39,222 nucleotides of DNA from a virus. A program made the position numbers and the translations under genes. Below the pieces are notes generated by a model that made no database searches, was not told where the DNA came from, and saw only the letters and a list, made by a program, of their open reading frames with translations. Position 1 is the stretch's first letter; each line of letters begins with the position of its first letter. The stretch lies in IMG/VR virus record IMGVR_UViG_3300025778_000037, positions 1 through 39,222 of that record; one strand, written 5' to 3'. Positions 20,855 through 29,974 of this stretch are shown here, one piece after another.

Positions 20855-21487
20855 ATGGCACTTATAGCGAAAGGCGATACAGGCGGCAGCTTCACTCCCG
20901 TCCCAGCAGGTATGCATCTGGCACGTTGCTACAAGATCGTTGATCTTGGCAGTCAGAAGACAGAGTACATGGGTCAGACAAAAATCCAACACAAGATTAT
21001 GCTTCAGTTTGAGGTGTGGTCGGAAGACGAGAATGGTAATGCCACTCTGACATCAAAGGGTGAGCCACTATCTATCAGCAAGAACTACACGCTGATCTTG
21101 TCAGAAAAGGCATCTCTGCGCAATGACTTGAAGACATGGCGTGGTCGTGACTTTACGACTGAAGAGCTGCGTGGGTTCGAGCTCAAGAATGTGCTTGGCG
21201 TATGGGCGATGTTGTCAGTCAGCCGCGACGCTGGTCGCGATGGCAAGGAGTACACCAACATTCAGGCGATTATGCCTGTCCCAGTAAACGTCAAAAAGGC
21301 TGGTCTTCCTGACCCGCACAACACGCCAGCGATGTACTCCATCGATGAGCATGACGACGCAATCTTTGAGACCTTGTCCGACTACGTCAAGAAGAAGATC
21401 ATGGCAAGCCCTGAGTTTCAATCCCGCAATCCACACGTCCAGCCTGCAGCCGCAGAGAATGACGACGACGATATACCTTTTAATTAG
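20855..21487 (+). CDS. single-stranded DNA-binding-like protein
   Basis: The 210-residue protein starts MALIAKGDTGGSFTPVPAGM, has TEYMGQTKIQHKIMLQFEVW, then RNDLKTWRGRDFTTEELRGF, and ends in an acidic tail DDDDIPFN. The xDDxIPF tail is the hallmark of SSB proteins, which use it to recruit partners; the body matches a phage replication protein family often annotated as SSB-like. It likely coats ssDNA during phage replication, alongside the exonuclease downstream. Confidence 0.8.
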   Translation: MALIAKGDTGGSFTPVPAGMHLARCYKIVDLGSQKTEYMGQTKIQHKIMLQFEVWSEDENGNATLTSKGEPLSISKNYTLILSEKASLRNDLKTWRGRDFTTEELRGFELKNVLGVWAMLSVSRDAGRDGKEYTNIQAIMPVPVNVKKAGLPDPHNTPAMYSIDEHDDAIFETLSDYVKKKIMASPEFQSRNPHVQPAAAENDDDDIPFN

Positions 21488-21530
21488 AACGGGTCTATAA
21501 TGGTTGTACGCCAAGCACACGGAGTACAGC

Positions 21531-21956
21531 ATGATTCGTTCTAAAAATTGTTTTAAGTGCAATGCCGTCAAGCCATTATCAGAATTTTATAAACACTCTG
21601 GCATGGCTGACGGTCATGTAAACAAATGCAAGTCCTGCAACAAAAAGGATGTCAATGAAAACAGATTAAAGAACATTGATTATTACCGTGAGTACGACAG
21701 GGAAAGGGCAAAAAACTACATTCGTCAACAGGCATCTTCTGAAATATCTAAAGCATGGAGACAGGTTGACAAACGCAGAGATTTTTGTCATAACGCAGTT
21801 TCAAGAGCAATCAAGTCTGGTCAATTGGTTCGACAACCTTGTCTGCGATGCGGTAACGAAAAAAGCCTAGCACATCACGAAGATTACGATAAACCGTTGG
21901 ATGTTATGTGGCTGTGTCAGCCATGTCACAAACAAAGACACAAGGAAATTAAATGA
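21531..21956 (+). CDS. HNH endonuclease (homing/endonuclease VII-like)
   Basis: The 141-residue protein has an N-terminal zinc-binding part, NCFKCNAVKPLSEFYKHSG with a second pair CKSCNKK, and a C-terminal HNH-like part, CLRCGNEKSLAHHEDYDKP and LCQPCHKQRH. AT-rich coding DNA and a place between SSB and exonuclease suggest an inserted free-standing homing endonuclease. The ATG at 21531 has GGAG 9 nt upstream; its stop overlaps the exonuclease start, so downstream translation is kept. Confidence 0.78.
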   Translation: MIRSKNCFKCNAVKPLSEFYKHSGMADGHVNKCKSCNKKDVNENRLKNIDYYREYDRERAKNYIRQQASSEISKAWRQVDKRRDFCHNAVSRAIKSGQLVRQPCLRCGNEKSLAHHEDYDKPLDVMWLCQPCHKQRHKEIK

Positions 21957-22669
21957 TTATTTATTTGGACATTGAAACAATTCCCGCGCAAGACTCCAAA
22001 GCAATTGCCTCACTGAAGTCTGATGCCGACAAAGAAAAGCTGACGATCAAAGCGCCAGCCAACTATAAGGATCAGGCAAAGATCGACGAGTATATTGCAG
22101 CCAAGCGCGTGGAGATCGATGCGTCGTTCGACGAGCGCTATCGCAAGACATCGTTCGATGGCGCGTTGGGTCAGATCGTTGTGGCATCCTACGCCATTGA
22201 CGACAACGAGCCTGTGGTGATTTATTTTAATAATTGGAAAAGCACTGAGGACGAGATTATTGCAGCGCTTTATAGGGATTTAGCATCAGCCTACAAACCA
22301 AATAGCCAGACTAGACCTATATTTGTTGGTCATAATATATTGAATTTTGACCTGCGCTTTATTCTGCAACGCTCAATCATTCTTGGTATCAAACCTCCAA
22401 TGTTTATTCCATTCAAAGCTAAACCTTGGGATGATGTGGTGTTTGACACCATGACTGCTTGGGCTGGCACAGGCAATCGCGTCAGCATGGCTAAGCTGTG
22501 CGAGGTCTTTGGAATCGATGCCAAGGGCTCAGAGGTCGACGGTGACATCGATGGCAGCAAAGTCTGGGATTATGTGCAGGCTGGGCGCATTGATGATGTG
22601 GCGACCTATTGTGCAGGTGATGTCGAGAGAACCCGTAAAATCTACAAACGCATCAACTTTTTAGAATAG
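21953..22669 (+). CDS. 3'-5' exonuclease of the DEDDy type (DNA_pol_B_exo2-like)
   Basis: The 238-residue protein has IIYLDIETIPA (D6, E8; motif ExoI), PIFVGHNILNFDLRFILQRS (ExoII), VVFDTMTAW and VATYCAGDVERTRKIY (ExoIII, Y-x3-D), so the four acidic residues and the tyrosine are present. No polymerase domain is attached. It would trim or proofread DNA ends in phage replication or recombination. The insertion of residues about 20-75 (Lys/Ala-rich) between motifs is typical of this phage subfamily. Confidence 0.83.
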   Translation: MIIYLDIETIPAQDSKAIASLKSDADKEKLTIKAPANYKDQAKIDEYIAAKRVEIDASFDERYRKTSFDGALGQIVVASYAIDDNEPVVIYFNNWKSTEDEIIAALYRDLASAYKPNSQTRPIFVGHNILNFDLRFILQRSIILGIKPPMFIPFKAKPWDDVVFDTMTAWAGTGNRVSMAKLCEVFGIDAKGSEVDGDIDGSKVWDYVQAGRIDDVATYCAGDVERTRKIYKRINFLE

Positions 22670-22677
22670 GAATCAGC

Positions 22678-22914
22678 ATGCTTACAAACGATCACATCAA
22701 GGCGATCTTTCTTGAGTGCAACAACAAAGACCCAGATGGCATGTACGCCGACGACGTTGACGTCATGGAATTTGGACGTAAACTTGAAAAATATGCTCGT
22801 CAGGAAGCGACCTATGACGAGCGTGATGCGTGCGTCAAGTTCGTGCGCTCTTTGAATACTGAGGTCGCCAAAGCCCTTGAGGAGTGGCGCATATGGACGG
22901 ACAGGAGTCAATAG
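22678..22914 (+). CDS. small conserved phage protein
   Basis: A 78-residue protein, MLTNDHIKAIFLECNNKDPD then VMEFGRKLEKYARQEATYDE and RDACVKFVRSLN. The IExxxRxxxxYARxEAtxdERxaC layout is common in phage early proteins. AGGA precedes the ATG. Function unknown. Confidence 0.62.
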   Translation: MLTNDHIKAIFLECNNKDPDGMYADDVDVMEFGRKLEKYARQEATYDERDACVKFVRSLNTEVAKALEEWRIWTDRSQ

Positions 22915-23108
22915 AGATGGAGCTGGACTGGGAAACCATCGACATGCAAGCTAAGCGCTTTGACGAGGGCGACCACAGCGTCCTATGTCTTCGCGCAAAG
23001 ATGCTCGAGCTGGCTTATCAGGACGGCTACAACCAGTGCTTGCAGGACAATGAGACAGCAACACAGAACTTCATGCTCATGATGTCCCAGCCTGCAGGTC
23101 ACGCATAA
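22893..23108 (+). CDS. small acidic hypothetical protein
   Basis: A 71-residue acidic helical protein, last gene of the rightward operon. ATG at 22893 (GGAG 8 nt upstream, 22-bp overlap with the previous gene) and ATG at 22917 (AGGAG about 9 nt upstream) are both possible; the shorter form starts MELDWETIDMQAKRF. Its TAA lies within the A run that serves as the opposing terminator's U tract. Confidence 0.58.
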   Translation: MDGQESIEMELDWETIDMQAKRFDEGDHSVLCLRAKMLELAYQDGYNQCLQDNETATQNFMLMMSQPAGHA

Positions 23109-23133
23109 AAAAAGCCCCCCGATTATGGGGGGC
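23107..23133 (-). terminator. strong intrinsic terminator of the leftward virion-gene transcript
   Basis: Minus strand GCCCCCC-N6-GGGGGGC followed at once by T7 (23113-23107). It lies 30 bp after the stop of the 521-aa virion protein. The plus side has no T run, so for the rightward operon it would be at most a weak stop. It separates converging late and early transcripts. Confidence 0.82.
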
Positions 23134-23162
23134 GAAAAGACCCTGAACTAGGTCTCAAGGAT

Positions 23163-24728
23163 TTAATTCATCCAAGGCGTGCTTGTCTTGGATCGCATCA
23201 GTTGCATAAATAAGCTCAGTGGCGATTGTGATTCACCCTTGGCTTTGTTTGCTGCCAATTCTTTTGTCAGCTCATCAGCTTGTCTCTTCGCTTCAGGAAC
23301 TGCCATCATCAGAGCACCAGCCGTTGGCGCACCAGCCATAGGAAGCATGCCAACCAAGCCACCAGTGCCAGTTATTCCATGTGAAGCAGCATCGCCGTAG
23401 TTTTTCTTCATGTAGGCGTCATAGGCATCCATCCCTTCCAAGCCTGCTAGACCGCCACCAAGGACTGTGCCAGCCGCCCGTAATGGACGCATGACCGCTG
23501 AGTTCAACGCTTTATTTTTGGCATCGATCATTGCCTGCTGTACTGATTCGACTGTGTGACCAAATTTCTCACCCAGCGTGCCGCGAGTTGACAGATCGGT
23601 TGACAATGCCTTGTTTGCTCCGCGCTCTGCCGTAGCCGCACCACTTCTGGCAGATTGATTCTCACGCAGGACTCGCTCTGCCTCATTAAATTGCAGGCGT
23701 CGAGCCATATCCTCTGCCGCACGCCTTTGCATCTCGAGCTCGAGCGCATGACGCTCTGCAGGTGACATTGCTGCTGCCATCTGCTGCTGAGGTGTCTGAG
23801 CTGCGTTGACAGCGTTCAAGTCCTTCTTTTCGAGCAAAACGCGACCTGTGGCTGTCGGCTGGTGTTCGCCTGCCTCAAGCATCATCTGAACATATCCACG
23901 ACCCAGCCCGTACTCTTGAGCCAGACGATCAACCATTTTCATTTTGTCGCCCTGCGACAGGCTGCGGTAATGCGCAGACTCGTGCTGAGAGATTTCACGC
24001 GCAGCGGAGTTGCCAGTCGGATTGTTGTTCATCTCGTGATAATCAACTGTGACCGCAGGCGGTGTCGTGGGAGTTGGTGCAACGGTTGTTGCAGGGAGCT
24101 CTGGAGCTTTCTTGCCACCACCCAAGGTGACAAACTGTGTCAGTGCAGTCTGCTCAGCCAAACGAGCCTGCTCGAGCGCTCTCTGCGCTGCCTGCTGCTG
24201 AGTTCTGAGAGCATCAGTACCGATCTGTGCCTGACCAGCTTCAGACTTCCAGTTGTTCAATAGATCACGCATCTCTAAGCGACGCATCTCTGCCGTCTGC
24301 CCAGCAGGTGAGCTCAGCTCCCAGCTTGAGAGTGGTCGACCAATGCTCCCAGTGTTGGGGGCGGACTCTTTGATGCGCTGACTATTTGAAAATAAATTTG
24401 TAGCGGCATTCTTGGCAGCACCAGCTCCGACCAGAGCAGCACCTGTGCCAGCGCCTGCAGCCGCACCGATCATCTCGTCAGTAGTATCGTGCTCGGTTTG
24501 CTGATAAGGCACAGGAGCGGGTTTGAATTGCTTCTCCCACAGCATCTTGGCTGCGAGGGGGGCTTCCTCACCGGGGTGTCCCGTCAACCCTTCCGAAAAT
24601 TGATTCTTATCAAATATCGTTTGCAGCGCGACGCTCGGATCGATGTTGTACTTACGCGCATCAGCCGCCACGCTTTTTGCAACAGCGATTTGCTCTGGGG
24701 TTAATTTGGAAAAATCAATGTCAGCCAT
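23163..24728 (-). CDS. probable internal virion / DNA ejection protein
   Basis: A 521-residue protein. The N-terminus (AVAKSVAADARKYNIDPSVA) resembles a degenerate lytic-transglycosylase start without a clear catalytic Glu context. Gly/Ala-rich segments that could enter a membrane occur near 88-112, 435-455 and 470-505; long Gln/Ala-rich helices lie between. Such composition fits proteins ejected from the capsid with the DNA. HESAH (about 250) resembles HExxH loosely but has A in place of nothing diagnostic. It is the last gene of the leftward virion operon, linked TAATG to the gene before. Function inferred from composition and place. Confidence 0.6.
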   Translation of the reverse strand: MADIDFSKLTPEQIAVAKSVAADARKYNIDPSVALQTIFDKNQFSEGLTGHPGEEAPLAAKMLWEKQFKPAPVPYQQTEHDTTDEMIGAAAGAGTGAALVGAGAAKNAATNLFSNSQRIKESAPNTGSIGRPLSSWELSSPAGQTAEMRRLEMRDLLNNWKSEAGQAQIGTDALRTQQQAAQRALEQARLAEQTALTQFVTLGGGKKAPELPATTVAPTPTTPPAVTVDYHEMNNNPTGNSAAREISQHESAHYRSLSQGDKMKMVDRLAQEYGLGRGYVQMMLEAGEHQPTATGRVLLEKKDLNAVNAAQTPQQQMAAAMSPAERHALELEMQRRAAEDMARRLQFNEAERVLRENQSARSGAATAERGANKALSTDLSTRGTLGEKFGHTVESVQQAMIDAKNKALNSAVMRPLRAAGTVLGGGLAGLEGMDAYDAYMKKNYGDAASHGITGTGGLVGMLPMAGAPTAGALMMAVPEAKRQADELTKELAANKAKGESQSPLSLFMQLMRSKTSTPWMN

Positions 24729-26509
24729 TACTCTCCCCCAATCTGGTTAAGCCTGTCTTCCAAAGAATCTTTCTTCGGAGCTGCGGTGGCTGGTTTATTT
24801 GATGATGTCGCTTTCAACAATTTTGATGTTGCATCACGCATTTCATCAAACCTATCGGTGTATGTCTTTTTGACCCTGATATAGTCATCAGACCTCAAGA
24901 ACTTGTCGTATGAACCATTGGGGTGGACTGCACGATAGTCAGACCATGCTTGATGCAGATCGATGTCACGCTGGGCGCGAGTCTTGAGCGCATCAGCCTT
25001 GAGCATAATTGCGTCAACAGAATCCGAAGGCAGACCGCCCATGATCGCAACCAGACGACGTTCCGAGTCAGAGACAGCGCCCTGACCTTTGAAGTCGATG
25101 CGCGAGAACAGCAGGTTGATCTGCCCAGCGTTGTTTGCATACAACGTAATGGCATCCAAGTCTTTTGGATCGCGCACACCTTTGACGTATTGAGCAATAC
25201 GATCAGGCGTCAGCTCAACACCCTTAGCGCGAGCTTCTGTCGCTGCAGCCAGCAATGCCGAAGACAGCGATGGGTCGTTCAAATAACCAAACGCAGTGGG
25301 TCGTGATTGAACCAGAGATATTTGATTATCCGCCAAGCGCACGATGTCCTGCGCAGCTTCATTTGCTTCGCGCATTCCACCGACAGTCTTGACATCTGCT
25401 TCGCCCAGCCCTTTATTGAACGATGCTTCTTGAGCAATATCCGCTTCAGCCCTGAGCTGTTCTTTTTTCAGAGCAGCTTCTTGCTGCGCCTTTGGAGACA
25501 ATGGGAAGCCAGTAGCTGTCGCGGCAGGAGCTGATGTAGCCTGCCCAGTCGCCGCTGCTGGTCTCGGAATCCAATGCACTGGATCGCCTTTTGGATCAGG
25601 ACGATAGTAGCCACGAGATTCCATGTAGCTTGGTGGAACACTTTGTGGCACGTCAATAGCGCCTTCGTGGTAAACCTCTTTACCCTCAACAAGCGGAGCA
25701 GGTTTGAAAATATTCTTTTCGCCAGCAGCTTCGCGCTTGATTAAGTCTTCCTGTTGAGCGCGTGTACGCTCAAGCGACAATTGCTCTGGCTTAAAGCCGA
25801 AGTCAGTCATCAATTGTTTTGCCACTTCAGGGATTGACAGAGCACCTGTTTGAGCTGGTGCGCCAGCAGGTCTTTGAGGCGCAGCACCGCCAGTAGGAGC
25901 ACCGCCAGCATATGGATAAGCTCTCATCCCAGTTTCAAAGAATGTTCTCACTTGAGCGTCGGTCAGCTTGCCTTGCTCGAGACCAATCGTAATCATGTTC
26001 TTTTGCGTCTCAAGCATTGTCTTGATTTGCTCGTATGCTTTAGTACCCGGTTGCGCCTGCATCTGCGCCTGCGCGAGACGCTGCATCAGTGCTGGGTTGC
26101 CGATAGCACCCATTGGCGATGACATGGCTTGGGTAATGTCATTTTGATTCATTCCACTAACAGCCTGTGCAAGCGCCTGTTGTGATTTTGACTCTAGCGC
26201 CATCTGATATTTTTGACCTGCCAACTGCGCACGCATTTGCGCGATAGGAAGAGCTTCTTGCTGTTCGCGTTCTTTCTCTTTCCCCATTACCTCGTTGACA
26301 TTGCCCAGCGATTCTCCAAAACTTCCTGTGCGGGTTGGCTTTAAAAATCCAGCAGCAATGTTCCACAGGTTTGTTTGTGGATTAGAACGGTTTTCAAGCG
26401 CCTTCAATGACTGGTTGAGAGCTTCTTGATATTGAGCATACTCAGGAGTGCCGACATCCGTTCCCGCACCGGGTGAAAGCGGAGCAACTTTTGGAATTAT
26501 ATCTGCCAT
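24728..26509 (-). CDS. large virion-associated protein (probable ejection protein)
   Basis: A 593-residue protein rich in Gln, Ala and Pro. A helical N-terminal half (about 70-130 strongly Gln/Ala) is followed by Pro-rich linkers (about 205-230 and 320-340) and a charged helical C-terminal domain (about 360-560) with TRAQRDIDLHQAWSDYRAVH. No enzymatic motif seen. Located between two other Gln-rich virion proteins, so an internal core or ejection component is likely; a tail-tip component is possible. Confidence 0.58.
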   Translation of the reverse strand: MADIIPKVAPLSPGAGTDVGTPEYAQYQEALNQSLKALENRSNPQTNLWNIAAGFLKPTRTGSFGESLGNVNEVMGKEKEREQQEALPIAQMRAQLAGQKYQMALESKSQQALAQAVSGMNQNDITQAMSSPMGAIGNPALMQRLAQAQMQAQPGTKAYEQIKTMLETQKNMITIGLEQGKLTDAQVRTFFETGMRAYPYAGGAPTGGAAPQRPAGAPAQTGALSIPEVAKQLMTDFGFKPEQLSLERTRAQQEDLIKREAAGEKNIFKPAPLVEGKEVYHEGAIDVPQSVPPSYMESRGYYRPDPKGDPVHWIPRPAAATGQATSAPAATATGFPLSPKAQQEAALKKEQLRAEADIAQEASFNKGLGEADVKTVGGMREANEAAQDIVRLADNQISLVQSRPTAFGYLNDPSLSSALLAAATEARAKGVELTPDRIAQYVKGVRDPKDLDAITLYANNAGQINLLFSRIDFKGQGAVSDSERRLVAIMGGLPSDSVDAIMLKADALKTRAQRDIDLHQAWSDYRAVHPNGSYDKFLRSDDYIRVKKTYTDRFDEMRDATSKLLKATSSNKPATAAPKKDSLEDRLNQIGGE

Positions 26510-26519
26510 GATTTATGCC

Positions 26520-27629
26520 TTAACCGTAATTGTTAGCTGCTGTGAAATTCACGCCTGCATTTGCATCATATGGAGAAAGCGCATTCGTGCCGTTCGTGGT
26601 GATCGTATTGGCGTAATTTGGATTGTAGCCAGCCGCTGAGTAATCTGTCTTACCCAAGCTGCTCAGCCAGTCGCTAATACCCTTCACTGCAGAAGTTCCG
26701 CCGACGCCTGATGAAAATAATCCACCAATGCTTGATAGCGTACCCAGACCTGTTGCCAAAGGTGAATTGGCGTAAGCACCGGGGATTGGGCCGCTATAAG
26801 TGCTCGTCACACCTGTCGGTACATTCACTCCCTGCATCAATCCTGCTTGCGCCTGAGCCATCTGCAATGGGAATAGCTGCTCAGCCTGCTTAATCTGCTG
26901 CTGCTGCGTTCCTAGCGTGTTCAGGGCATTCACATCGCCTAATCCCAACGCTTGCGTTGTAGAGGCTAATTGACCACCAATCTGGGCAGACTGGTTCAGG
27001 TTTTGCTGACCCATCGATGCGAGGTTACCCGCCGTCTGACCGAGCTGACCTTGTAAAACAGCCTGATCCTGCGCCTGCTGCATGGCGTTCTGATAACCAG
27101 TGTTGAGCGCGTTGGTCTGCGCTGCTGTGGTTTGCTGACCATACTGACCTAAAGTGTTTGCCAGTGCGGAAGCACCACGGGACGATCCGAACTGACCAGA
27201 ACCAACAAGCCCAGCGGTTGTTTGAGGCGCGACGTTTTGCATGATGTTCTGTTGAGCCAGATCGCCGATCTGACCAACCACATCATGGATATATGGCGAC
27301 ATATACTTATCAACAGTGTTGTAAGTAGGATTCGCAGCGGACGTGAGGTACGGATTCGCAGCCGCCAATGGATTGGTGGAGTTGATCGACTGACCAAGCG
27401 CACCCGTTGCTGTATCGAGCGTTGGCTGGTAGTTGCCGACGTTCTGCTGGGCAAGGTCATACGATTGTTGTTGCATAGGCTGAATGCCAACAAATTGCGC
27501 GTTCTGCGCGGCATTCTGCCCTTGTGTGGCAACATTCTGCAAGTAGTCTGTATACCAACTAGGCGCAGTCGTGTTCTGCGTCTGGGTGGTAGTGATATCG
27601 GGTAAAGCGCCGCCTTGTGTCAGTGACAT
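26520..27629 (-). CDS. Gln-rich virion protein (probable ejection protein)
   Basis: A 369-residue protein, extremely rich in Gln, Asn, Ala and Gly. It starts MSLTQGGALPDITTTQTQNT then PSWYTDYLQNVATQGQ. The central region (about 110-260) is a series of Gln-rich helices and the C-terminus is Gly/Ser/Asn-rich. Similar proteins sit beside tail and ejection genes in short-tailed phages. AAGGAAA precedes the ATG, just after the HNH endonuclease stop. Confidence 0.58.
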   Translation of the reverse strand: MSLTQGGALPDITTTQTQNTTAPSWYTDYLQNVATQGQNAAQNAQFVGIQPMQQQSYDLAQQNVGNYQPTLDTATGALGQSINSTNPLAAANPYLTSAANPTYNTVDKYMSPYIHDVVGQIGDLAQQNIMQNVAPQTTAGLVGSGQFGSSRGASALANTLGQYGQQTTAAQTNALNTGYQNAMQQAQDQAVLQGQLGQTAGNLASMGQQNLNQSAQIGGQLASTTQALGLGDVNALNTLGTQQQQIKQAEQLFPLQMAQAQAGLMQGVNVPTGVTSTYSGPIPGAYANSPLATGLGTLSSIGGLFSSGVGGTSAVKGISDWLSSLGKTDYSAAGYNPNYANTITTNGTNALSPYDANAGVNFTAANNYG

Positions 27630-27631
27630 GA

Positions 27632-28258
27632 TTATTTCCTTAAATTATTTGCTTTGCGCAAATTGTCTTTCGCATGAATAACCTGCAAGTTAAACGGCAC
27701 ATGCAATCCAGATACTGTCCTTCCTTGCAATGGAACAATATGATCAACGTGGTAATCCATGCCAATCGACCTCAACGCAGCGCAATACTCGTAAGTAAAA
27801 TCAATTTCTGCTTTTTGTGTAGCATCCAACCATACTGGCGTGCGCATCAATTTTGATGCACGACGTTTGGCAACATCAGCATGTCGTTTTTCTGGATTTT
27901 CTTTTTTCCAACGCTTGGAATGAAAATTATTGGTTTTTAAATTGTATTCTTTGCGATATTCTGCCAATTTATCTTGATTGTTTTGATAATATTTTTGTCC
28001 AGTTTTTTGACGACTAATACAACCTACTTCAGTTTTTAACCATTTTTTTTGGATATGCCGATACTTTAAACCATGTGCATATTTTTCATCAGCGGTCATT
28101 GAATCACGTTTATTTTGTGCTTTAGTGCGGTTGCATTTAACACAGGAACGATCTGAAACTAGTCTTTCACAGATATGACCTTTACTACAAGGTCTACCTG
28201 TAATGTAATGAACAAAACCGTTTAGTTTTGCTGCAGCAAGTTTTTCACATTTTTTCAT
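27632..28258 (-). CDS. HNH endonuclease, probable homing insert
   Basis: The 208-residue protein has an N-terminal zinc-finger-like region (GRPCSKGHICERL, SCVKCNRTKA), a long basic middle, and a C-terminal HNH core: DYHVDHIVPLQGRTVSGLHV and PFNLQVIHAKDNLRKANN. A sampled 60-base stretch is under 30% GC, far below its neighbours. It is inserted between two virion genes with an ATGA overlap upstream and a good ribosome site left for the next gene, so neither neighbour is damaged. Confidence 0.85.
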   Translation of the reverse strand: MKKCEKLAAAKLNGFVHYITGRPCSKGHICERLVSDRSCVKCNRTKAQNKRDSMTADEKYAHGLKYRHIQKKWLKTEVGCISRQKTGQKYYQNNQDKLAEYRKEYNLKTNNFHSKRWKKENPEKRHADVAKRRASKLMRTPVWLDATQKAEIDFTYEYCAALRSIGMDYHVDHIVPLQGRTVSGLHVPFNLQVIHAKDNLRKANNLRK

Positions 28259-29739
28259 TTGTCCCTCTGAATATATTTTTCAGCATCTTTCATATATTGT
28301 AATGGGGACTTTGCCTTGGGTGGTATATCACTTAAAGGTGCAGATCTTTTATGTGCTCTAATTGCCTGACGCATACCATCCAAAACTTTAGCGCCTGAAT
28401 CAGAATCTCCGTTTCCAAGCGCAGAAACAATATCAGAATCCCACACATATTCTCCCGAAGCGAGCATCGCTGGGATTAAATCAGCCTGCCCATCACCACG
28501 TCCCTTGACATAATGACCAGTTGCGCCAGTAATAAATTCAGGAACATGTTCTTGACCCCCATCCATAAATGAGCCCAACACGCTGCCGCCATTTGCAAAT
28601 GCTCGCATCGGTGCTTCGATGGATGTCGGTTGCGTAGTTTGTGCAGGCGATCCATAAGTGAAGTAGCTTTGCGTTGGCGCTTGAGGCTGGACGGGTTGTT
28701 GTTGACCACCACCAAGGTTTGATGGGATCAGACCAGACTGCGCCAATTGATTGGCGAGATATGGGTCGAGACTTTGATAAAGCTTGGCTAATTCTGGGTT
28801 TTGCATAATTGGCTTTTGCGAAACGACATCTTGTTTGATTTCAGTGGGGTGGAGAAACGTGTTCCACGGCCCGTTCTGGCTCACCGCTGTCGTGTTATTT
28901 GTTGTATTTCCCTGACCACTTCCACCTTGACCACCGCCTTGACCGCCTGCACTATTTACAAGTTGATTGGCAAGACCGAGTCCAGACAATCCCAATTTTG
29001 CGTACTGAAGCGCTTGTGCTGCGGTTAATGCGCCAGCTCCGCCTGCACCAGAGGCTAAGCCACCGATTTGTGCCATATTAGCTGGCAATGCGGCTTCCTG
29101 CGCCGCAATCATGGCAGGTGTTAATCCTTCTGTAAGAGAGCCTGTGCCAAGACCAGCAACGCTACCTGTTAAAGGTGACATCGTGATGCTATCGCCAAGC
29201 GCAACAGGAAAGGCTTCTGCACCTGCGCCAGCTCCTGCAAGCTCTGGTGCTAATGCAGCGCCACCTGCCATAGCAAGTGCTGACAAGCCAAAATTACGGA
29301 ATAAAGGGTCTTGAAAAATGCCCGGTGACGGAGCATTCATTTTAATAAGACCAGCTAATTGTTGTGCTACCGCTCCGCGTCCTTGATCTTGTGTTGAATA
29401 AACAGGAGATTCACCTGCTTGGGTGTCCGCAGTAGGGTTAAATAATAAATTACCATTCTCATCTGTGGCTTGATATAGGGAGTGCTTGTTAATTGCACCT
29501 GAGCTTGGCGTCCCATCTGGGTTTACAAAATTCAATCCAGCCGTAGACATTACATTATTGTCGTTTGCTAAGTACCCAATAAGTTGCCCATTTTTGTCAT
29601 AATACTCGGTAGGCATACCTTCATAATTAGGTGCAGAACTAAAAGCCACTTGACTCATATCAAGTTTGCTCTGTGTTGGGCCTTTTGTCGTTGTCTGTTG
29701 CGCGTAAGGCTGTTGATCTGAACCTGAATATTCGCTCAT
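28255..29739 (-). CDS. virion protein with Gly/Ala-rich core and GDG motif region
   Basis: A 494-residue protein. The middle (about 150-290) is Gly/Ala-rich with possible membrane-entering stretches. The C-terminal part has FANGGSVLGSFMDGG and GHYVKGRGDGQADLIPAMLA, then SGEYVWDSDIVSALGNGDS. The GDGxxDxIPAxLxxGEYV pattern is common in phage proteins near tail and ejection genes. The FA[DN]GG motif is shared with the zincin/ART protein at 593-3220. The start has only a weak AGG site. Role inferred. Confidence 0.6.
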   Translation of the reverse strand: MSEYSGSDQQPYAQQTTTKGPTQSKLDMSQVAFSSAPNYEGMPTEYYDKNGQLIGYLANDNNVMSTAGLNFVNPDGTPSSGAINKHSLYQATDENGNLLFNPTADTQAGESPVYSTQDQGRGAVAQQLAGLIKMNAPSPGIFQDPLFRNFGLSALAMAGGAALAPELAGAGAGAEAFPVALGDSITMSPLTGSVAGLGTGSLTEGLTPAMIAAQEAALPANMAQIGGLASGAGGAGALTAAQALQYAKLGLSGLGLANQLVNSAGGQGGGQGGSGQGNTTNNTTAVSQNGPWNTFLHPTEIKQDVVSQKPIMQNPELAKLYQSLDPYLANQLAQSGLIPSNLGGGQQQPVQPQAPTQSYFTYGSPAQTTQPTSIEAPMRAFANGGSVLGSFMDGGQEHVPEFITGATGHYVKGRGDGQADLIPAMLASGEYVWDSDIVSALGNGDSDSGAKVLDGMRQAIRAHKRSAPLSDIPPKAKSPLQYMKDAEKYIQRDK

Positions 29740-29743
29740 ATTA

Positions 29744-29974
29744 TTAACCTATGCTCATAATGCCGACGAGCTGTTGAGCCCAGTCCTGCCAATTATCAAA
29801 ACTGCTTGCATCAGGGACGCCAGAGTTTCCAAAGTAACCTATGCCTGCTACACCGTTGACCCAGTCGCGCCAGTTCTCTTCATCCACTGTGCCGAGTTGC
29901 TGACCAGCAAACAGCTCAGCCATGAGAGCACAATATTGATCCCACTCCATTTCGCGAGGATCATAGGTGACCAT
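29744..29974 (-). CDS. small hypothetical virion-operon protein
   Basis: A 76-residue acidic protein with two related Trp-rich pieces (ENWRDWVNGVAGIGYF and FDNWQDWAQQLVGIMSI), perhaps an internal duplication. The ATG shares bases with the preceding stop (TAATG). Not recognised. Confidence 0.6.
   Translation of the reverse strand: MVTYDPREMEWDQYCALMAELFAGQQLGTVDEENWRDWVNGVAGIGYFGNSGVPDASSFDNWQDWAQQLVGIMSIG

Noticed and set aside
23107-23133. Terminator for the rightward operon
   Set aside because: The T run is only on the minus-strand side; the plus strand continues GAAAAG after the stem.
23163-24728. Second zincin from HESAH in the 521-aa virion protein
   Set aside because: Although it fits HExxH, I see no convincing third ligand or protease context, so I do not claim an enzyme.
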